Numbered from the stretch's first letter, positions 18,860 through 28,574 are shown. The stretch: 64,000 nucleotides of DNA from Bacillus rubiinfantis (GCA_000752035.1 CCFE01000025.1:119348-183347); one strand, 5' to 3'. Numbers and translations are program-made. Notes: generated by a model from the letters alone, not told the origin.

Positions 18860-19960
18860 ATGGATATTGCCATTATGGGTGCTGGGCTTTCTGGTTTAGC
18901 GTGTGCAATAACCCTAGAAAAAAACGGGATTACCCCAAAGATATTTGAGAAGCGAAGTAAGGTAGGAGACAGATTTATAAATGGAGAAGTGTTTCTGGAT
19001 ATCTTTTCTCGACCTGTTCATGATTGCATTGCTGACTTGGCGGATGCGCACGGAATATTTCTTAAACCGACAGCAACTATCCAGAAAATGAAACTTATCT
19101 CAAAAAACGAACAGGCTACAATTAAGGGCCATCTTGGATTCATTAGTATTCGTGGCAGGGAACAAGATTCTCTTGAGTCCCAATTAGCACAACAATCAAA
19201 AGCAACGATACATTACAACTCGAAGAAAACATATGAGCAATTACTTAGTGAATATACTCATGTGGTCATGGCAACTGGAGATGGAGACTATGCAAAGAAA
19301 ACAAACAACTTTAGAGAAGATTTATCCGTTTCTATTAAAGGTGCAACAATTGAAGGAACGTTTGACCCGATTTCGGTAATGGCCTGGATTGATTATGATC
19401 TCGCTCCTTACGGATATTGTTTCCTCATTCCCTTTTCAGAAACAGAGGCAAATATATCTTTAGCGATTCCCAATATACCTAAAAACGTTGATGTGAAAAT
19501 CAGCCAGCTATGGGAATTATTTTACGCAAAGATTCGATCTCAGCTGAAACAGGAGTTTCCAATCACTGACGAATTTCAAATATCACAGTACCCAATTGGC
19601 ATCTGCCTATCACCGCGAATCGGAAATACGTTTTACGTGGGAAATTGTTTCGGAACGCTAATGCCTTTTATGGGTTTTGGTCAGTATGCCTCGATATTAA
19701 GCGGCGTTTTTGCTGCCTATGATTTATGCGGCCTAGGCAAATACGAGGAATTAATGAAACCCATTCGCCAAAGCTATGATGATTCCCTCATATTAAGGAG
19801 AACAATGGAGCAACTATCGAATGATGGATTAGATAGAGCGATACGTGCCTTACAAGGATATTGGGGTGAAAAATTGTTTCAGACTAAAACCATCAACCCT
19901 TTAAAAGTAGCAAGCTATTTACTACGTCCCTACATAAAATTACAAAAATGGAGAACGTAA
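18860..19960 (+). CDS. FAD-dependent oxidoreductase, geranylgeranyl-reductase-like
   Basis: 366 residues. The N-terminal Rossmann motif GAGLSGLACAITLEKNG and a Glu/Lys at the end of the second strand (FEKRSKVG) bind FAD. A second nucleotide-contact motif, HVVMATGDGD, lies near residue 140, and a GTLMPFMGFGQ segment matches the FAD-pyrophosphate site of the p-hydroxybenzoate hydroxylase fold. It resembles GGR-type reductases and monooxygenases. The substrate is unknown. It is followed by a strong terminator. Confidence 0.75.
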   Translation: MDIAIMGAGLSGLACAITLEKNGITPKIFEKRSKVGDRFINGEVFLDIFSRPVHDCIADLADAHGIFLKPTATIQKMKLISKNEQATIKGHLGFISIRGREQDSLESQLAQQSKATIHYNSKKTYEQLLSEYTHVVMATGDGDYAKKTNNFREDLSVSIKGATIEGTFDPISVMAWIDYDLAPYGYCFLIPFSETEANISLAIPNIPKNVDVKISQLWELFYAKIRSQLKQEFPITDEFQISQYPIGICLSPRIGNTFYVGNCFGTLMPFMGFGQYASILSGVFAAYDLCGLGKYEELMKPIRQSYDDSLILRRTMEQLSNDGLDRAIRALQGYWGEKLFQTKTINPLKVASYLLRPYIKLQKWRT

Positions 19961-20041
19961 AAGCAAAACGCATAAGTACCTTATCTGCCGATTAACTTCA
20001 AATCATGTTATTCACAACAATAATTTCATTAGGTTAAAAAC

Positions 20042-20082
20042 AAAAAAACGTATGGACTGCAATTAACCCATACGTTTTTTTT
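20042..20082. terminator. Bidirectional terminator
   Basis: A 14-bp perfect stem whose arms are A7-CGTATGG (20042-20055) and CCATACG-T7 (20068-20081). It has T-runs on both strands and lies between the convergent genes ending at 19960 and 20148. Confidence 0.85.
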
Positions 20083-20147
20083 CCTATAATTGTTTTCTTT
20101 TATTCTGAATTAGCGACAGACAAATTGCCTTGAAACTTATTGATGTC

Positions 20148-21443
20148 TTAAGCTAAATTTACTGCTTCCTTTACTTCATGATCAAGTCTGCATTCGGTAG
20201 GATAAACTTTACCGCTTTTCATAACGAAGGCACAATCGAGTAAAGCATAAGGGTCGGTCAACAAGTCACGTTTCCATGCGGAAATATCGGCAAGCTTGCC
20301 AGGTTCAATGGTCCCAACAATGTCATCGATTTCTAATATCTCGGCGTTGTTCTTAGTTGCTGCTTGTAAAGCGCGGAACGGTTCCATACCACTATTTAAC
20401 ATAGCAACATACTCCCAGCCGTTTTCGTAACAATTGTGAACAGTTACAAAATCTGTTCCATAACCCAATTTTATGTTGCTGTTAAGAATTACTTCACGTC
20501 CTTTAACTAGACGCTCGCGATAAATCCCCAACTTTCTGCGGAATTCAGGAGATTTTTTTGCCAAACTCTCCTCATCCCAATGGACGGCATCATCATATGG
20601 AGTGAAAGTAGGTACAAGATAGGTGCCATGTTCTTCCATCAACCTTGCTGTTTCTTCGTCCATTAATGAGCCATGCTCAATTCCAGTGATTCCAAAATTC
20701 ACAAGCTTTTGAATCAAGTTAGGTGCGTAAGCATGGGCTGTTGTCGAGATTCCCAGCTCTTTTGCCGTATCAAAAATAGCCTTGAATTCACTGTCATTCA
20801 TCTGGATGTCCTCTGGTGAATCATTTGGAGTTGCAAAACCACCAGTCGCCATGATTTTCAGGAAATCTGCCCCTAATTTTACCTCACGGCGCACAGCCCC
20901 GACGAAAAAGTCAGCGCCATTGCCGCAAGTTGGATACTGCTCTGCCAAAAAATCGCTAAGTTGAGGGTTCGTTCTTACAATCTGAGTCATATCCCCATGA
21001 CTTCCCGGTGTACAGAGGAAATGTGGCGCAACAATTAGACGTGAGCCCGCAATATAGCCTTTTTCGACGGCTCGCTTCACATCCAACGAATAATCCTCGC
21101 GGAACCAACCGACAGAACGAATCGTAGTAAAACCACCGGCTAAAGACTTTTGAGCACAATTTGCAACTGCTAATGCTCTCCACGCATCAGAATAATAGAT
21201 GGTGTCATCATAAACATCATGCCAATCAAAAAATTGCGGATGAACATGAGCATCAATCATTCCTGGAGTTACCGTCGCATCCCCTAAATCAATGATTTCA
21301 GTACCTTCCGGGCACGATAAATTTCTGTCAACAGCGACAATTTTATCTCCTTTTAACAGAATCTCCATATCAACCTGCATTTCAGCTTTTAAACCGTCAT
21401 ACAATTTTCCACATTTAATTTTTACGTTTTTATCATTCGCCAT
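20148..21443 (-). CDS. Metal-dependent amidohydrolase (imidazolonepropionase/Xaa-dipeptidase-like)
   Basis: A 431-residue TIM-barrel amidohydrolase with all metal ligands visible: DAHVHP (HxH), the carboxylated Lys in FLKIMATGG, His in TTAHAY, His in GIEHGSLM and Asp in GYGTDFV. It belongs to the branch that cleaves acyl-amino acids or dipeptides. It is the last gene of a three-gene minus-strand operon: MHS transporter, an M24-fold protein 24 bp upstream of this gene, then this hydrolase. The operon context suggests that it acts on a product of the M24-like step. Confidence 0.88.
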   Translation of the reverse strand: MANDKNVKIKCGKLYDGLKAEMQVDMEILLKGDKIVAVDRNLSCPEGTEIIDLGDATVTPGMIDAHVHPQFFDWHDVYDDTIYYSDAWRALAVANCAQKSLAGGFTTIRSVGWFREDYSLDVKRAVEKGYIAGSRLIVAPHFLCTPGSHGDMTQIVRTNPQLSDFLAEQYPTCGNGADFFVGAVRREVKLGADFLKIMATGGFATPNDSPEDIQMNDSEFKAIFDTAKELGISTTAHAYAPNLIQKLVNFGITGIEHGSLMDEETARLMEEHGTYLVPTFTPYDDAVHWDEESLAKKSPEFRRKLGIYRERLVKGREVILNSNIKLGYGTDFVTVHNCYENGWEYVAMLNSGMEPFRALQAATKNNAEILEIDDIVGTIEPGKLADISAWKRDLLTDPYALLDCAFVMKSGKVYPTECRLDHEVKEAVNLA

Positions 21444-21467
21444 GAATAATCTACCATCCTCTCTCCA

Positions 21468-22622
21468 TTAGGAAAATATTTGTTTATTTGGTAAAGTAAG
21501 AGATTGAATATCTCTTGGATAATGGGTAACCAATTCACTGCCGCTATCCTGAACGATAACCGTATCACTGCAGCGAAATCCCCCGATTCCAGGAATATAA
21601 AGGGCAGGTTGAATAATTAGAGCCATATGTTGCAACAACGTCTCGTGGCTGTCAAATCGCAATTGTGGTGCCTCAGCTATGCTGACTCCCAGCCCTGAAC
21701 CAGAGCGATGGACGAAATATTGAGCTAAGTCCTCCTTCGCAAAAACATCTCGCATCGCCTTATCAACTTCGGAAGCAGTGATTCCTGGCCGAATTACCTC
21801 CAATGCGGCAGCATGAGCCGCAAGCACTAAAGAATAATAGGTTTTCTGTTCCTTGCTTGGTTCCCCGATAAAGCCCATTCGATCACACTGTGCTCGATAT
21901 CCGTTAATCGCCACTTGCCGACAAAGGATGACAGCATCCCCGTCCTGCACTTGCCGGAGACTTGAATTGGTATGTGGCATGGCCGTCCTCTCGACTCCTG
22001 ATGTGGACATAATAAACGTGCCGACACTTGCTTGTGGCAGTTTCTTGGCCACTTCCTGTCTCAAGGCAAATGCCCCTGCTTGGTCAAACTCAATTTCTGT
22101 AATGCCTGGCCGGATTACTTCTAATGTTTTTTCAATATTATATTCAGCATACTTGGCAGATACACGGATGGCATCTAGCTCTTCTCGTTCCTTTATGGCA
22201 CGCAATTCATCTATTTGTGCACTAATATCCTGAACCTCAAAGCCATTTCCAGTCAGCACATTCATATCCGCCAACGTGATCCTCCCCGCCTCCACGCCAA
22301 GCAATTTGCCTTGAGCCATAGTTCCAATTACTTTAGTTAAACTGGTATGAAAGCTTAGGCTTTCTCCACTGCTCACCGGATGTTCATAATAAACCTTGAC
22401 ACCAATACCTTTTGCCTCGACCTTAGCGCTGTTAGCTGCTGTTGCGGGGACAATTAACACAGTTTCTTGCCCGGATAGCACCAATCCAAAGGGGCGGGAC
22501 GCATTAGCAGCGTGAAATCCAGTTAGATAATAGATACTATCCAAGTTTTGGATTAAAATTGTTTCAATACCAAAAATATTTAGTGAGTTTACTAGTTTTT
22601 GTCTACGGTCTGGATAATTCAT
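21468..22622 (-). CDS. M24-fold (creatinase/prolidase-like) hydrolase lacking the metal ligands
   Basis: 384 residues from the ATG at 22622, which has TGGAGGGC five bases before it; a longer frame would run into the transporter gene. A creatinase N-terminal domain (1-130) is followed by a pita-bread domain. Compared with dinuclear prolidases, the ligands are mostly replaced: first Asp by Q236, His by S309, Glu by Q338, last Glu by S352; only D247 remains. The His of the PH motif (H217) is kept. This pattern matches metal-free members of the fold such as creatinase rather than peptidases. The substrate is probably a C-N compound imported by the neighbouring transporter. Confidence 0.85.
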   Translation of the reverse strand: MNYPDRRQKLVNSLNIFGIETILIQNLDSIYYLTGFHAANASRPFGLVLSGQETVLIVPATAANSAKVEAKGIGVKVYYEHPVSSGESLSFHTSLTKVIGTMAQGKLLGVEAGRITLADMNVLTGNGFEVQDISAQIDELRAIKEREELDAIRVSAKYAEYNIEKTLEVIRPGITEIEFDQAGAFALRQEVAKKLPQASVGTFIMSTSGVERTAMPHTNSSLRQVQDGDAVILCRQVAINGYRAQCDRMGFIGEPSKEQKTYYSLVLAAHAAALEVIRPGITASEVDKAMRDVFAKEDLAQYFVHRSGSGLGVSIAEAPQLRFDSHETLLQHMALIIQPALYIPGIGGFRCSDTVIVQDSGSELVTHYPRDIQSLTLPNKQIFS

Positions 22623-22644
22623 GTTGCCCTCCATTTTTTTAAAA

Positions 22645-23964
22645 TTATTTATCATAGGAAACATGCCGAGTTTCCTTGTAAAGGAAAATAGTTGCACACA
22701 ATGTAATCACCATCGTTGCACACATATAAATTGGAACCATCATGACATTACCTGTCTTATCGATCAGCCATGTAGCTGCCATCATTGCCGTTCCTGCAAA
22801 CACAGCACTAGCTAACTGGTAGGGAACAGAAAAGCCGCTAACCCTAACATTGGCCGGGAATAGTTCAGACATTGCCACTGTATTGGGACCTTGGAATAAG
22901 GCGAAAATGATGGCTAACAAGGATACAACAGTGGCCATTGATGCGTAGCTGGTCGTATTGGCTAGCACATTAAACAACGGATAACTAAAAACGACAATCC
23001 CGCCCGAGCCAATCAGCATGATAGGCTTTCTGCCAAAAATATCTGCCAGTAATCCGGCAATCGGTAGAGCAATCATATAAACAATCAAAGTAATCGCGGT
23101 CAAGGAAAAGCCAGAACTCAATGGTAATTTTAAAAAGCTAGAAATATAGGTAGGCATAAAACTAAGGATTAACCAATATGTTACCAAAGCACCGCTAATC
23201 AACAAAAAGACCGTTAGCATCCGCAATTTATGTTCCTTAAAAATACTTAATAGTGGCTGTTCCTGATTGTGTTTATCTTTTGCTTCCTGGAATACTGGTG
23301 TTTCTTCAACATTGCGGCGAACATAAATGCCAAAAGCGGCAATCACGATACCAAGAAGAAATGCAGGTCGCCAAGCCCAAGCATTTAATGCCTCTGCAGA
23401 AACAATGCTGCTTATCAATAAGCCTGTAAGCGAGCCAAGGAGCAAGCCAGCTGCTGACCCAACCTGTGAAAAACTAACGATAAACGCCCGTCTATTTGGT
23501 TTGGCATATTCCCCCAAAAAGGATACAGCGCTTCCCCATTCTCCACCAGCAGAAATTCCTTGCAGCAGCCGGACAACTGCCAAGATAATTGGTGCCGCAA
23601 GCCCGATTTGCGCGTAAGTTGGCAAGATCCCCATGATGAACGTACTGCCTCCCATAAGAATAACCGTTATTGATAGTGTATTTTTTCGGCCAATTTTATC
23701 TCCAAAATGGCCGAAAAGTATACCGCCGATAGGACGGGCAACGAAACCTAGACCAAAGACCATAAAGGACAGGATTAAACTAACCATGGGATCATTTGCC
23801 GGAAAAAAGTTGGCGGAAATAGCTACGGCAAAATATCCATAAATCCCATAATCGAACCATTCCAAAATATTACCTACTATTCCCGCAACAATAAATTTAT
23901 TAGATTTTTGCGTAGTAGGCCCAGTTTGTTTTTCCTGAATAACATGCGTATTAAGATCCATCAA
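22645..23964 (-). CDS. MFS transporter, MHS family (metabolite:proton symporter)
   Basis: 439 residues with 12 predicted membrane helices. The family signatures are GNILEWFDYGIYGYFA after the first helix, FGHFGDKIGRK in the loop between helices 2 and 3, and RLLQGISAGGEWGSA in helix 4. MHS proteins import proline, betaines, citrate or related small metabolites. It is first in the operon with the M24-like protein and the amidohydrolase, so it probably imports their substrate. A perfect cre site lies 84-97 bp upstream, and a PucR gene lies just beyond. Confidence 0.9.
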   Translation of the reverse strand: MMDLNTHVIQEKQTGPTTQKSNKFIVAGIVGNILEWFDYGIYGYFAVAISANFFPANDPMVSLILSFMVFGLGFVARPIGGILFGHFGDKIGRKNTLSITVILMGGSTFIMGILPTYAQIGLAAPIILAVVRLLQGISAGGEWGSAVSFLGEYAKPNRRAFIVSFSQVGSAAGLLLGSLTGLLISSIVSAEALNAWAWRPAFLLGIVIAAFGIYVRRNVEETPVFQEAKDKHNQEQPLLSIFKEHKLRMLTVFLLISGALVTYWLILSFMPTYISSFLKLPLSSGFSLTAITLIVYMIALPIAGLLADIFGRKPIMLIGSGGIVVFSYPLFNVLANTTSYASMATVVSLLAIIFALFQGPNTVAMSELFPANVRVSGFSVPYQLASAVFAGTAMMAATWLIDKTGNVMMVPIYMCATMVITLCATIFLYKETRHVSYDK

Positions 23965-24047
23965 CCATTACCTCCATTGTTTTAGTAGTAAAAAAATAGT
24001 GCTGCGACAAAATACTATTATGAGATGAATCAAGGCTGAAAAACGCT

Positions 24048-24061
24048 TGTAAGCGTTAACA
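24048..24061 (-). promoter_or_regulatory. cre site (CcpA) of the transporter operon
   Basis: TGTAAGCGTTAACA fits the cre consensus TGWAARCGYTWNCW at all 14 positions. It also overlaps an inverted repeat AACGCTT/AAGCGTT. It lies 84-97 bp before the MHS transporter start, within or just before the promoter. This implies carbon catabolite repression of the operon. Confidence 0.7.
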
Positions 24062-24164
24062 AACAACTTAATGCCCCTTTCTTAAAATATAGAAAATTTA
24101 GAATAATTTATAATAATAATATAACATCCTCAACATAAAAGCATTATCACCCAAAAACAAAAAA

Positions 24165-24187
24165 ATCTGATTACATTGTAATCAGAT
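24165..24187 (-). terminator. Terminator of the pucR-type gene
   Basis: A perfect 11-bp stem (ATCTGATTACA and TGTAATCAGAT around one central base). On the minus strand it is followed by seven T. It is 22 bp past the stop at 24209. Confidence 0.85.
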
Positions 24188-24208
24188 GACAAATAGCTCC
24201 AAAGTCGT

Positions 24209-25777
24209 TTAGTTTAGATTTTGCGTTTCACATTCTTGTTGGTAGAAGTAACTTCTCAGTGAAATCATTAAATTAATATATTGATTAGAATCCTGAAAAT
24301 CTACCGGGATAATATCTTGGATTTTTTTTATTCGGTATTTGACCGTGTTAGGGTGCAAATGCAATATTTCTCCACTTTCTTTCAAACTGAAAAAAGTGTT
24401 GAGGTAAACAAATAGTGTCTTTACTAACTCAGTTTGATGGACCTGGTCAAATTGGATGAGATCTTGAATATATTGGTAGTGGAATTCCTTTAATAAAGCT
24501 GATTTTTGTAAATGATAGGTGATTTGTTCAACACCCAGTTCTCCCCACTTACAGACCGTTTTTTTCTGAAGCGCCGCAAAGTGCATTGCAATTTTGGCCT
24601 GTTCATATGCCAATTGAATGGATTCATTCGTAATCTCTTTTAGTTCATTACTGATTCCAATTTTCCAGTTTTTTATTTCCTTAATTGGAAGATTGAACTC
24701 TGTTTGCAGTAATGCTATTAGTGTCTTGTCAAAAATCCAAACTAGGGCATTGCGATCAATCTGGCGAATACTCCTTTCGAATAATTGATAACTCTTCTTC
24801 AACTTACTTAATGACTCAGGCTCAGCGGTAATAATGCAATGGAGATGATGAATATGGTAATAAAAGTCCTCAGCCCTAAGGGGAGTGTTCCTATTATTTA
24901 AAAAAATTTCTTCAAATTGTTGTATATCCTTAGTTTTCTGATATTCTATCGTTTGATTTTTTTTAATTCCGTCTAAAATTAATGCTGTTGCCGTATTTTT
25001 TAATATACTTTCTTGAAACGGTACGGTTTCTGTTTGATTCAGAACTAATAAAAATCCATAAAAAGCTAATGGATTATTCAAGGGAATGATTAAAACAGAA
25101 TCTAGTCTTTTTACCTTATGTAACTGTGCTCTTTCAAGATGTTTTCTACTTGCTTGGACTGTTTCCATTAACTCTGGATAGTTAGTGAGAAAACCTGCTA
25201 CCAGATTCTGCAAATCAGTTCTAGAAATAGACGGCGGACCCCACATTGAAACCACTTCTTTTTCATGGTTTAGGTGGATAATGGGAACTTGCAAATACTT
25301 CCCCACTGATTGAATGATAGAATGGATATCTTTCTCAAGGACTAATGAATCTAACATTTCTTGATTCAATTTATCAATATCATTTTTCACTTTGGATGTT
25401 TCTTGCAAAATCAAATTGTTATATTTCTCAAAAATGATATGATAAGGAAGATCTTTAGGAATTGATAATAATGGTATGCCTGACTTATCAGCAATTTCGA
25501 TTAGCTTTTGTGGAATTTCTTGATATTTAACAGTATGGAATCCAATTCCACTTATTCCCATAAGGGCCAACCATTCAAAATGTTGAATAATTTCTTCCAT
25601 ATTTTTAAAGCCAAAAAACGTTGTCATGATAAATAGGTCTTTTTGAACCCTAGAGCTTTTAAATGAAAATTCCTGAACCGTAAGGAACTGAATCCTCCTC
25701 TCTAACCCTTCTTTGCCAGCAATGATTCTAACATTATTTTCTTCTAACACATTCTGTAAATCTTTTACTGTTACCAT
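24209..25777 (-). CDS. PucR-family transcriptional regulator
   Basis: 522 residues from the ATG at 25777, where a PucR N-terminal domain begins (TVKDLQNVLEENNVRIIAG). The upstream 24 codons to a GTG at 25849 are unlike the family and lack a binding site. A GGDEF-like middle region follows, and an HTH_30 domain lies at the C-terminus (LKESGEILHLHPNTVKYRIK). PucR proteins respond to purines, amino acids or similar nitrogen compounds. It lies just upstream of the MHS/M24/amidohydrolase operon, on the same strand but beyond its own terminator, so it is the likely regulator of that operon. Confidence 0.88.
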   Translation of the reverse strand: MVTVKDLQNVLEENNVRIIAGKEGLERRIQFLTVQEFSFKSSRVQKDLFIMTTFFGFKNMEEIIQHFEWLALMGISGIGFHTVKYQEIPQKLIEIADKSGIPLLSIPKDLPYHIIFEKYNNLILQETSKVKNDIDKLNQEMLDSLVLEKDIHSIIQSVGKYLQVPIIHLNHEKEVVSMWGPPSISRTDLQNLVAGFLTNYPELMETVQASRKHLERAQLHKVKRLDSVLIIPLNNPLAFYGFLLVLNQTETVPFQESILKNTATALILDGIKKNQTIEYQKTKDIQQFEEIFLNNRNTPLRAEDFYYHIHHLHCIITAEPESLSKLKKSYQLFERSIRQIDRNALVWIFDKTLIALLQTEFNLPIKEIKNWKIGISNELKEITNESIQLAYEQAKIAMHFAALQKKTVCKWGELGVEQITYHLQKSALLKEFHYQYIQDLIQFDQVHQTELVKTLFVYLNTFFSLKESGEILHLHPNTVKYRIKKIQDIIPVDFQDSNQYINLMISLRSYFYQQECETQNLN

Positions 25778-25887
25778 TAGCTTGATCCACCACCACGGGA
25801 ATATTGCAACTTTGTTGAATATTTTGTCGATAGTTTCACTATACCCCACTCAAATGAACGCAACAAGGAATTTAATTAACAAAAAGA

Positions 25888-25919
25888 GTGTGCCCCAAAT
25901 GATCAATGTTAGGGCACCT
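25888..25919 (-). terminator. Terminator of the small membrane protein gene
   Basis: GTGCCC (25890-25895) pairs with GGGCAC (25912-25917); on the minus strand CTCTTTTTG follows. It is 18 bp past the stop at 25937. Confidence 0.6.
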
Positions 25920-25936
25920 ATTTTCGCACTATGTAT

Positions 25937-26242
25937 TTAATTTTTAAAAAGTTTTACAACCCACTTAATTATTCCAATTACCAGAATAAAAATTCCATTA
26001 GCAAACGTCATCAAGCCTAGAAACGCCCCGCCAAAGCCGGCACCTTCACCTGTTCCCCCTGAACTCCAATCGTAAAAATGAAGAAATAGTGATCCACTTA
26101 AGAAACCAATTATCGGTGCAAGAATCATCATAATAATGCCTGATACCATTAGATTTACTTTCTCTTTTTTGACCAACCCAATGATAGCAAAATTAAGCAA
26201 GATTATCATGACAATAAATATTACTAAAATAAAATCCTCCAT
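25937..26242 (-). CDS. Small membrane protein of unknown function
   Basis: 101 residues from the ATG at 26242 (a GGGGGG site lies five bases before it). There are three hydrophobic segments (about 2-22, 29-55 and 73-96), with a Gly-rich loop SSGGTGEGAGFGG between the second and third. I do not recognise the family. It has a private terminator. Confidence 0.65.
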   Translation of the reverse strand: MEDFILVIFIVMIILLNFAIIGLVKKEKVNLMVSGIIMMILAPIIGFLSGSLFLHFYDWSSGGTGEGAGFGGAFLGLMTFANGIFILVIGIIKWVVKLFKN

Positions 26243-26281
26243 CGTTTCCCCCCGCAATACTGATTCTGAGTTAATCCCCCT

Positions 26282-26380
26282 CTATTTCAATGAAAACTTT
26301 AGCGCTTTATCCAAATATTTAGTTGTATGATAGCCGTCAATCTTCAGCTTTTTAGGGGTTATTTTTTTAGTGGACCGAAC
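26282..26380 (-). pseudogene. Possible remnant 3' end of a lost gene
   Basis: In the otherwise empty gap 26243-26572, one minus-strand frame reads about 31 codons ending in a TAG at 26282. The tail is protein-like (KLKIDGYHTTKYLDKALKF). It has no start codon or binding site and is cut by an upstream stop. I do not recognise it. The rest of the gap holds only a short GGGGAA/TTCCCC hairpin at 26493-26513. Confidence 0.25.
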
Positions 26381-26572
26381 TAGTATCTATCTTTACTAGG
26401 ACCATAAGATGGGTTTCTCTCCTTTCCTAACACCATACCTTAACTAGCACCATTGTCCCACAAAAAATTGTCTGCCACCACCAATTATTGCCGGGGAAAT
26501 TCGACAATTCCCCTAGAAGATATATTGTCTTATGAAAAAGCCTTTATCTTCTCGCTTTCAACTTTAAACTTG

Positions 26573-27145
26573 TTAGATTGTGTAACCAGCATTTTTGAAA
26601 ATGTTGCCCTCAATCATACATTTCTTTCCATTAAATCTAAAACCTAATTCTCTTCCCTCAATATATGTTTTTGTAACTCGCACAAACAGCTGCTTATTAT
26701 TTAATTCTACAAGATAGTAAGAAGACAAATCGTTAAATGCATCTGCAACTTGTAACACTCCTGGTTGTACAATAATATCAAGCATTTCTTGTATCAAATT
26801 TAACTTTTTTCTTCTTATTAAAGGGTAAATTACTTTTGCATTGGGGTATTTATCTTTCACAACTGCATCATACTTTGATCGGCATTTTCCACTTTTTTTA
26901 TAATTGTCTATATCAATATCTTCTTTGGTTACTATTGTAGTAACTTCATCTGAACTATTAATTAATAAATCTATACTTACATCAAATAATTGAGCAATGC
27001 ACTGTAAATTATGAATATCAGGTATACCTTTATCGTTTTCCCATTTAGTAATAGCCTGCCTTGACACACTTAATTTCTCTGCTAACTGCTCTTGTGATAG
27101 CTCAGCTTGTTTTCGTAGTTTTTTAATTTTTTCACCTAAAGTCAC
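26573..27145 (-). CDS. XRE-family transcriptional regulator with a C-terminal domain
   Basis: 190 residues. A Cro/CI-type helix-turn-helix occupies about residues 5-60 (LSQEQLAEKLSVSRQAITKWE). The C-terminal 120 residues are a mixed alpha/beta domain (YPNAKVIYPLIRRKK, RELGFRFNGKKCMIEG) found in other Bacillus XRE regulators, perhaps for ligand sensing. It stands alone. The 310-bp stretch upstream (27146-27455) shows only the neighbouring terminator. Confidence 0.85.
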   Translation of the reverse strand: MTLGEKIKKLRKQAELSQEQLAEKLSVSRQAITKWENDKGIPDIHNLQCIAQLFDVSIDLLINSSDEVTTIVTKEDIDIDNYKKSGKCRSKYDAVVKDKYPNAKVIYPLIRRKKLNLIQEMLDIIVQPGVLQVADAFNDLSSYYLVELNNKQLFVRVTKTYIEGRELGFRFNGKKCMIEGNIFKNAGYTI

Positions 27146-27388
27146 AGCAAATCCTCCTTACGTTTTTTGTTATGAACTTTATATCACTTATCTTCAAATT
27201 AGCCAAGAAATTACTGGTTACAGCAATGCTACTTTGCGTAGCATTTATAACATAATCTTCAATTTGCAGGATTAAACATGTACACAACAGGAAGATCTGT
27301 GTTTAAACCTAGCAGCATCAATTTATTAAAGAAAAACTCAACTATGAAAGTTGCGTTAGTTATATCTCTACTATATTCCAATTAGAAG

Positions 27389-27421
27389 AAAATCCCATTC
27401 AAACATATTGAACGGGATTTT
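27389..27421 (-). terminator. Terminator of rsgA
   Basis: AAAATCCC (27389-27396) pairs with GGGATTTT (27414-27421), with a TTC/GAA extension inside. It is 35 bp past the rsgA stop. Confidence 0.7.
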
Positions 27422-27455
27422 CGTGTAAACAACATATCTTATATTTTCCAGCGCT

Positions 27456-28547
27456 TTATCTTCTTTTCTTTTTATTTTGTTCCTTAACAAACTTCTTAAA
27501 GTTTTTCATGCCACCTATACTGCTAAACATTTCACTTAACTTTTCTTTTTCAATCATCTTAGCATTTAAACCGTCATACTTCATTTCTCTTTTAAGTTTC
27601 CAAAAGCTTTCAAGCCTTTCAACTGATAAAGTGCCCTCTTTTATTGCTGCTTGCACCGCACAACTTGGCTCATTTTTGTGTGTACAGTCATTAAATTTAC
27701 AATGTTTAGCAAGTTCATCAATATCAGCAAAGGACTTCGTTAAATCCGCACTGATAATCCCAATTTCCCTCATTCCAGGAGTGTCAATAACCACACCTGA
27801 ATTCGGCAGCATAATCAATTCACGCCTTGTCGTTGTGTGTCTGCCCTTATCATCTTTTCTGATACCACTTGTATCTAAGCGATTTTGTCCAATCAGACAA
27901 TTAATTAAGGTTGATTTTCCAACACCAGATGACCCGATAAACGCTACTGTCTTCCCATGTTGAAGATATCTTTTTAAAGATTGATATCCATCATTAGCAG
28001 TACTTGTTGTTACTAGCACTTCCACACCTATTGCAATAGAAGCAATTTCATGAAGCCTTGTGTCTATTTCCTTACATAGGTCCGATTTGGTAAGGACAAT
28101 CACTGGAGTTGCCCCACTATCCCAAGCAATTGAAAGATACCGTTCTAATCTGCGAAGATTAAAGTCATTGTTAAGTGACATACAAATGAAAACAGTGTCA
28201 ATGTTTGCAGCGACAACCTGAATATCTTCCTTCGAACCAGCCATCCTACGGGCAAAGGCACTTTTCCGTGTTAGTATATGGTGAATAATCGCTGTTCCCG
28301 AAGAGTTATCTGTTCGATCAACCATAACGAAATCCCCAACGGCAGGGTAGTCAGAAAGTTCTTTTACCCGATAATGGAATTTCCCAGATACTTCAGCAGC
28401 AATCTCACCATCTTTCGTAATAACCTTGTACAAACTTTTGGATTGTGCTGACACACGACCTATAAAATAATCTTTATATATGCTAGACTCATGAACAAAA
28501 TCTTCAGTAAGTCCTAAGTTTTTCATATCAGTAGTATTCAATTTCAA
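27456..28547 (-). CDS. rsgA: Ribosome small-subunit-dependent GTPase A (RsgA/YloQ family)
   Basis: 363 residues with the circularly permuted GTPase order: an OB-like N-terminus, G4 (VLTKSDL), G1 (GSSGVGKST), G3 (DTPGMRE), then a zinc finger (CKFNDCTHKNEPSC). RsgA helps mature the 30S subunit. The usual genomic place of rsgA in Bacilli is beside prkC and rpe, so this isolated copy may be a second paralogue. A GGGAGGT/ACCTCCC inverted repeat at 28575-28613 lies just before it and may affect its expression. Confidence 0.9.
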   Translation of the reverse strand: MKLNTTDMKNLGLTEDFVHESSIYKDYFIGRVSAQSKSLYKVITKDGEIAAEVSGKFHYRVKELSDYPAVGDFVMVDRTDNSSGTAIIHHILTRKSAFARRMAGSKEDIQVVAANIDTVFICMSLNNDFNLRRLERYLSIAWDSGATPVIVLTKSDLCKEIDTRLHEIASIAIGVEVLVTTSTANDGYQSLKRYLQHGKTVAFIGSSGVGKSTLINCLIGQNRLDTSGIRKDDKGRHTTTRRELIMLPNSGVVIDTPGMREIGIISADLTKSFADIDELAKHCKFNDCTHKNEPSCAVQAAIKEGTLSVERLESFWKLKREMKYDGLNAKMIEKEKLSEMFSSIGGMKNFKKFVKEQNKKKRR

Positions 28548-28574
28548 TTCCTCCTAAAGTTAAACTATACCTTT

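Noticed and set aside
22623..22697. Extended start of the M24-like gene
   Set aside because: It would overlap the transporter gene by 53 bp and lacks a ribosome site, unlike the ATG at 22622.
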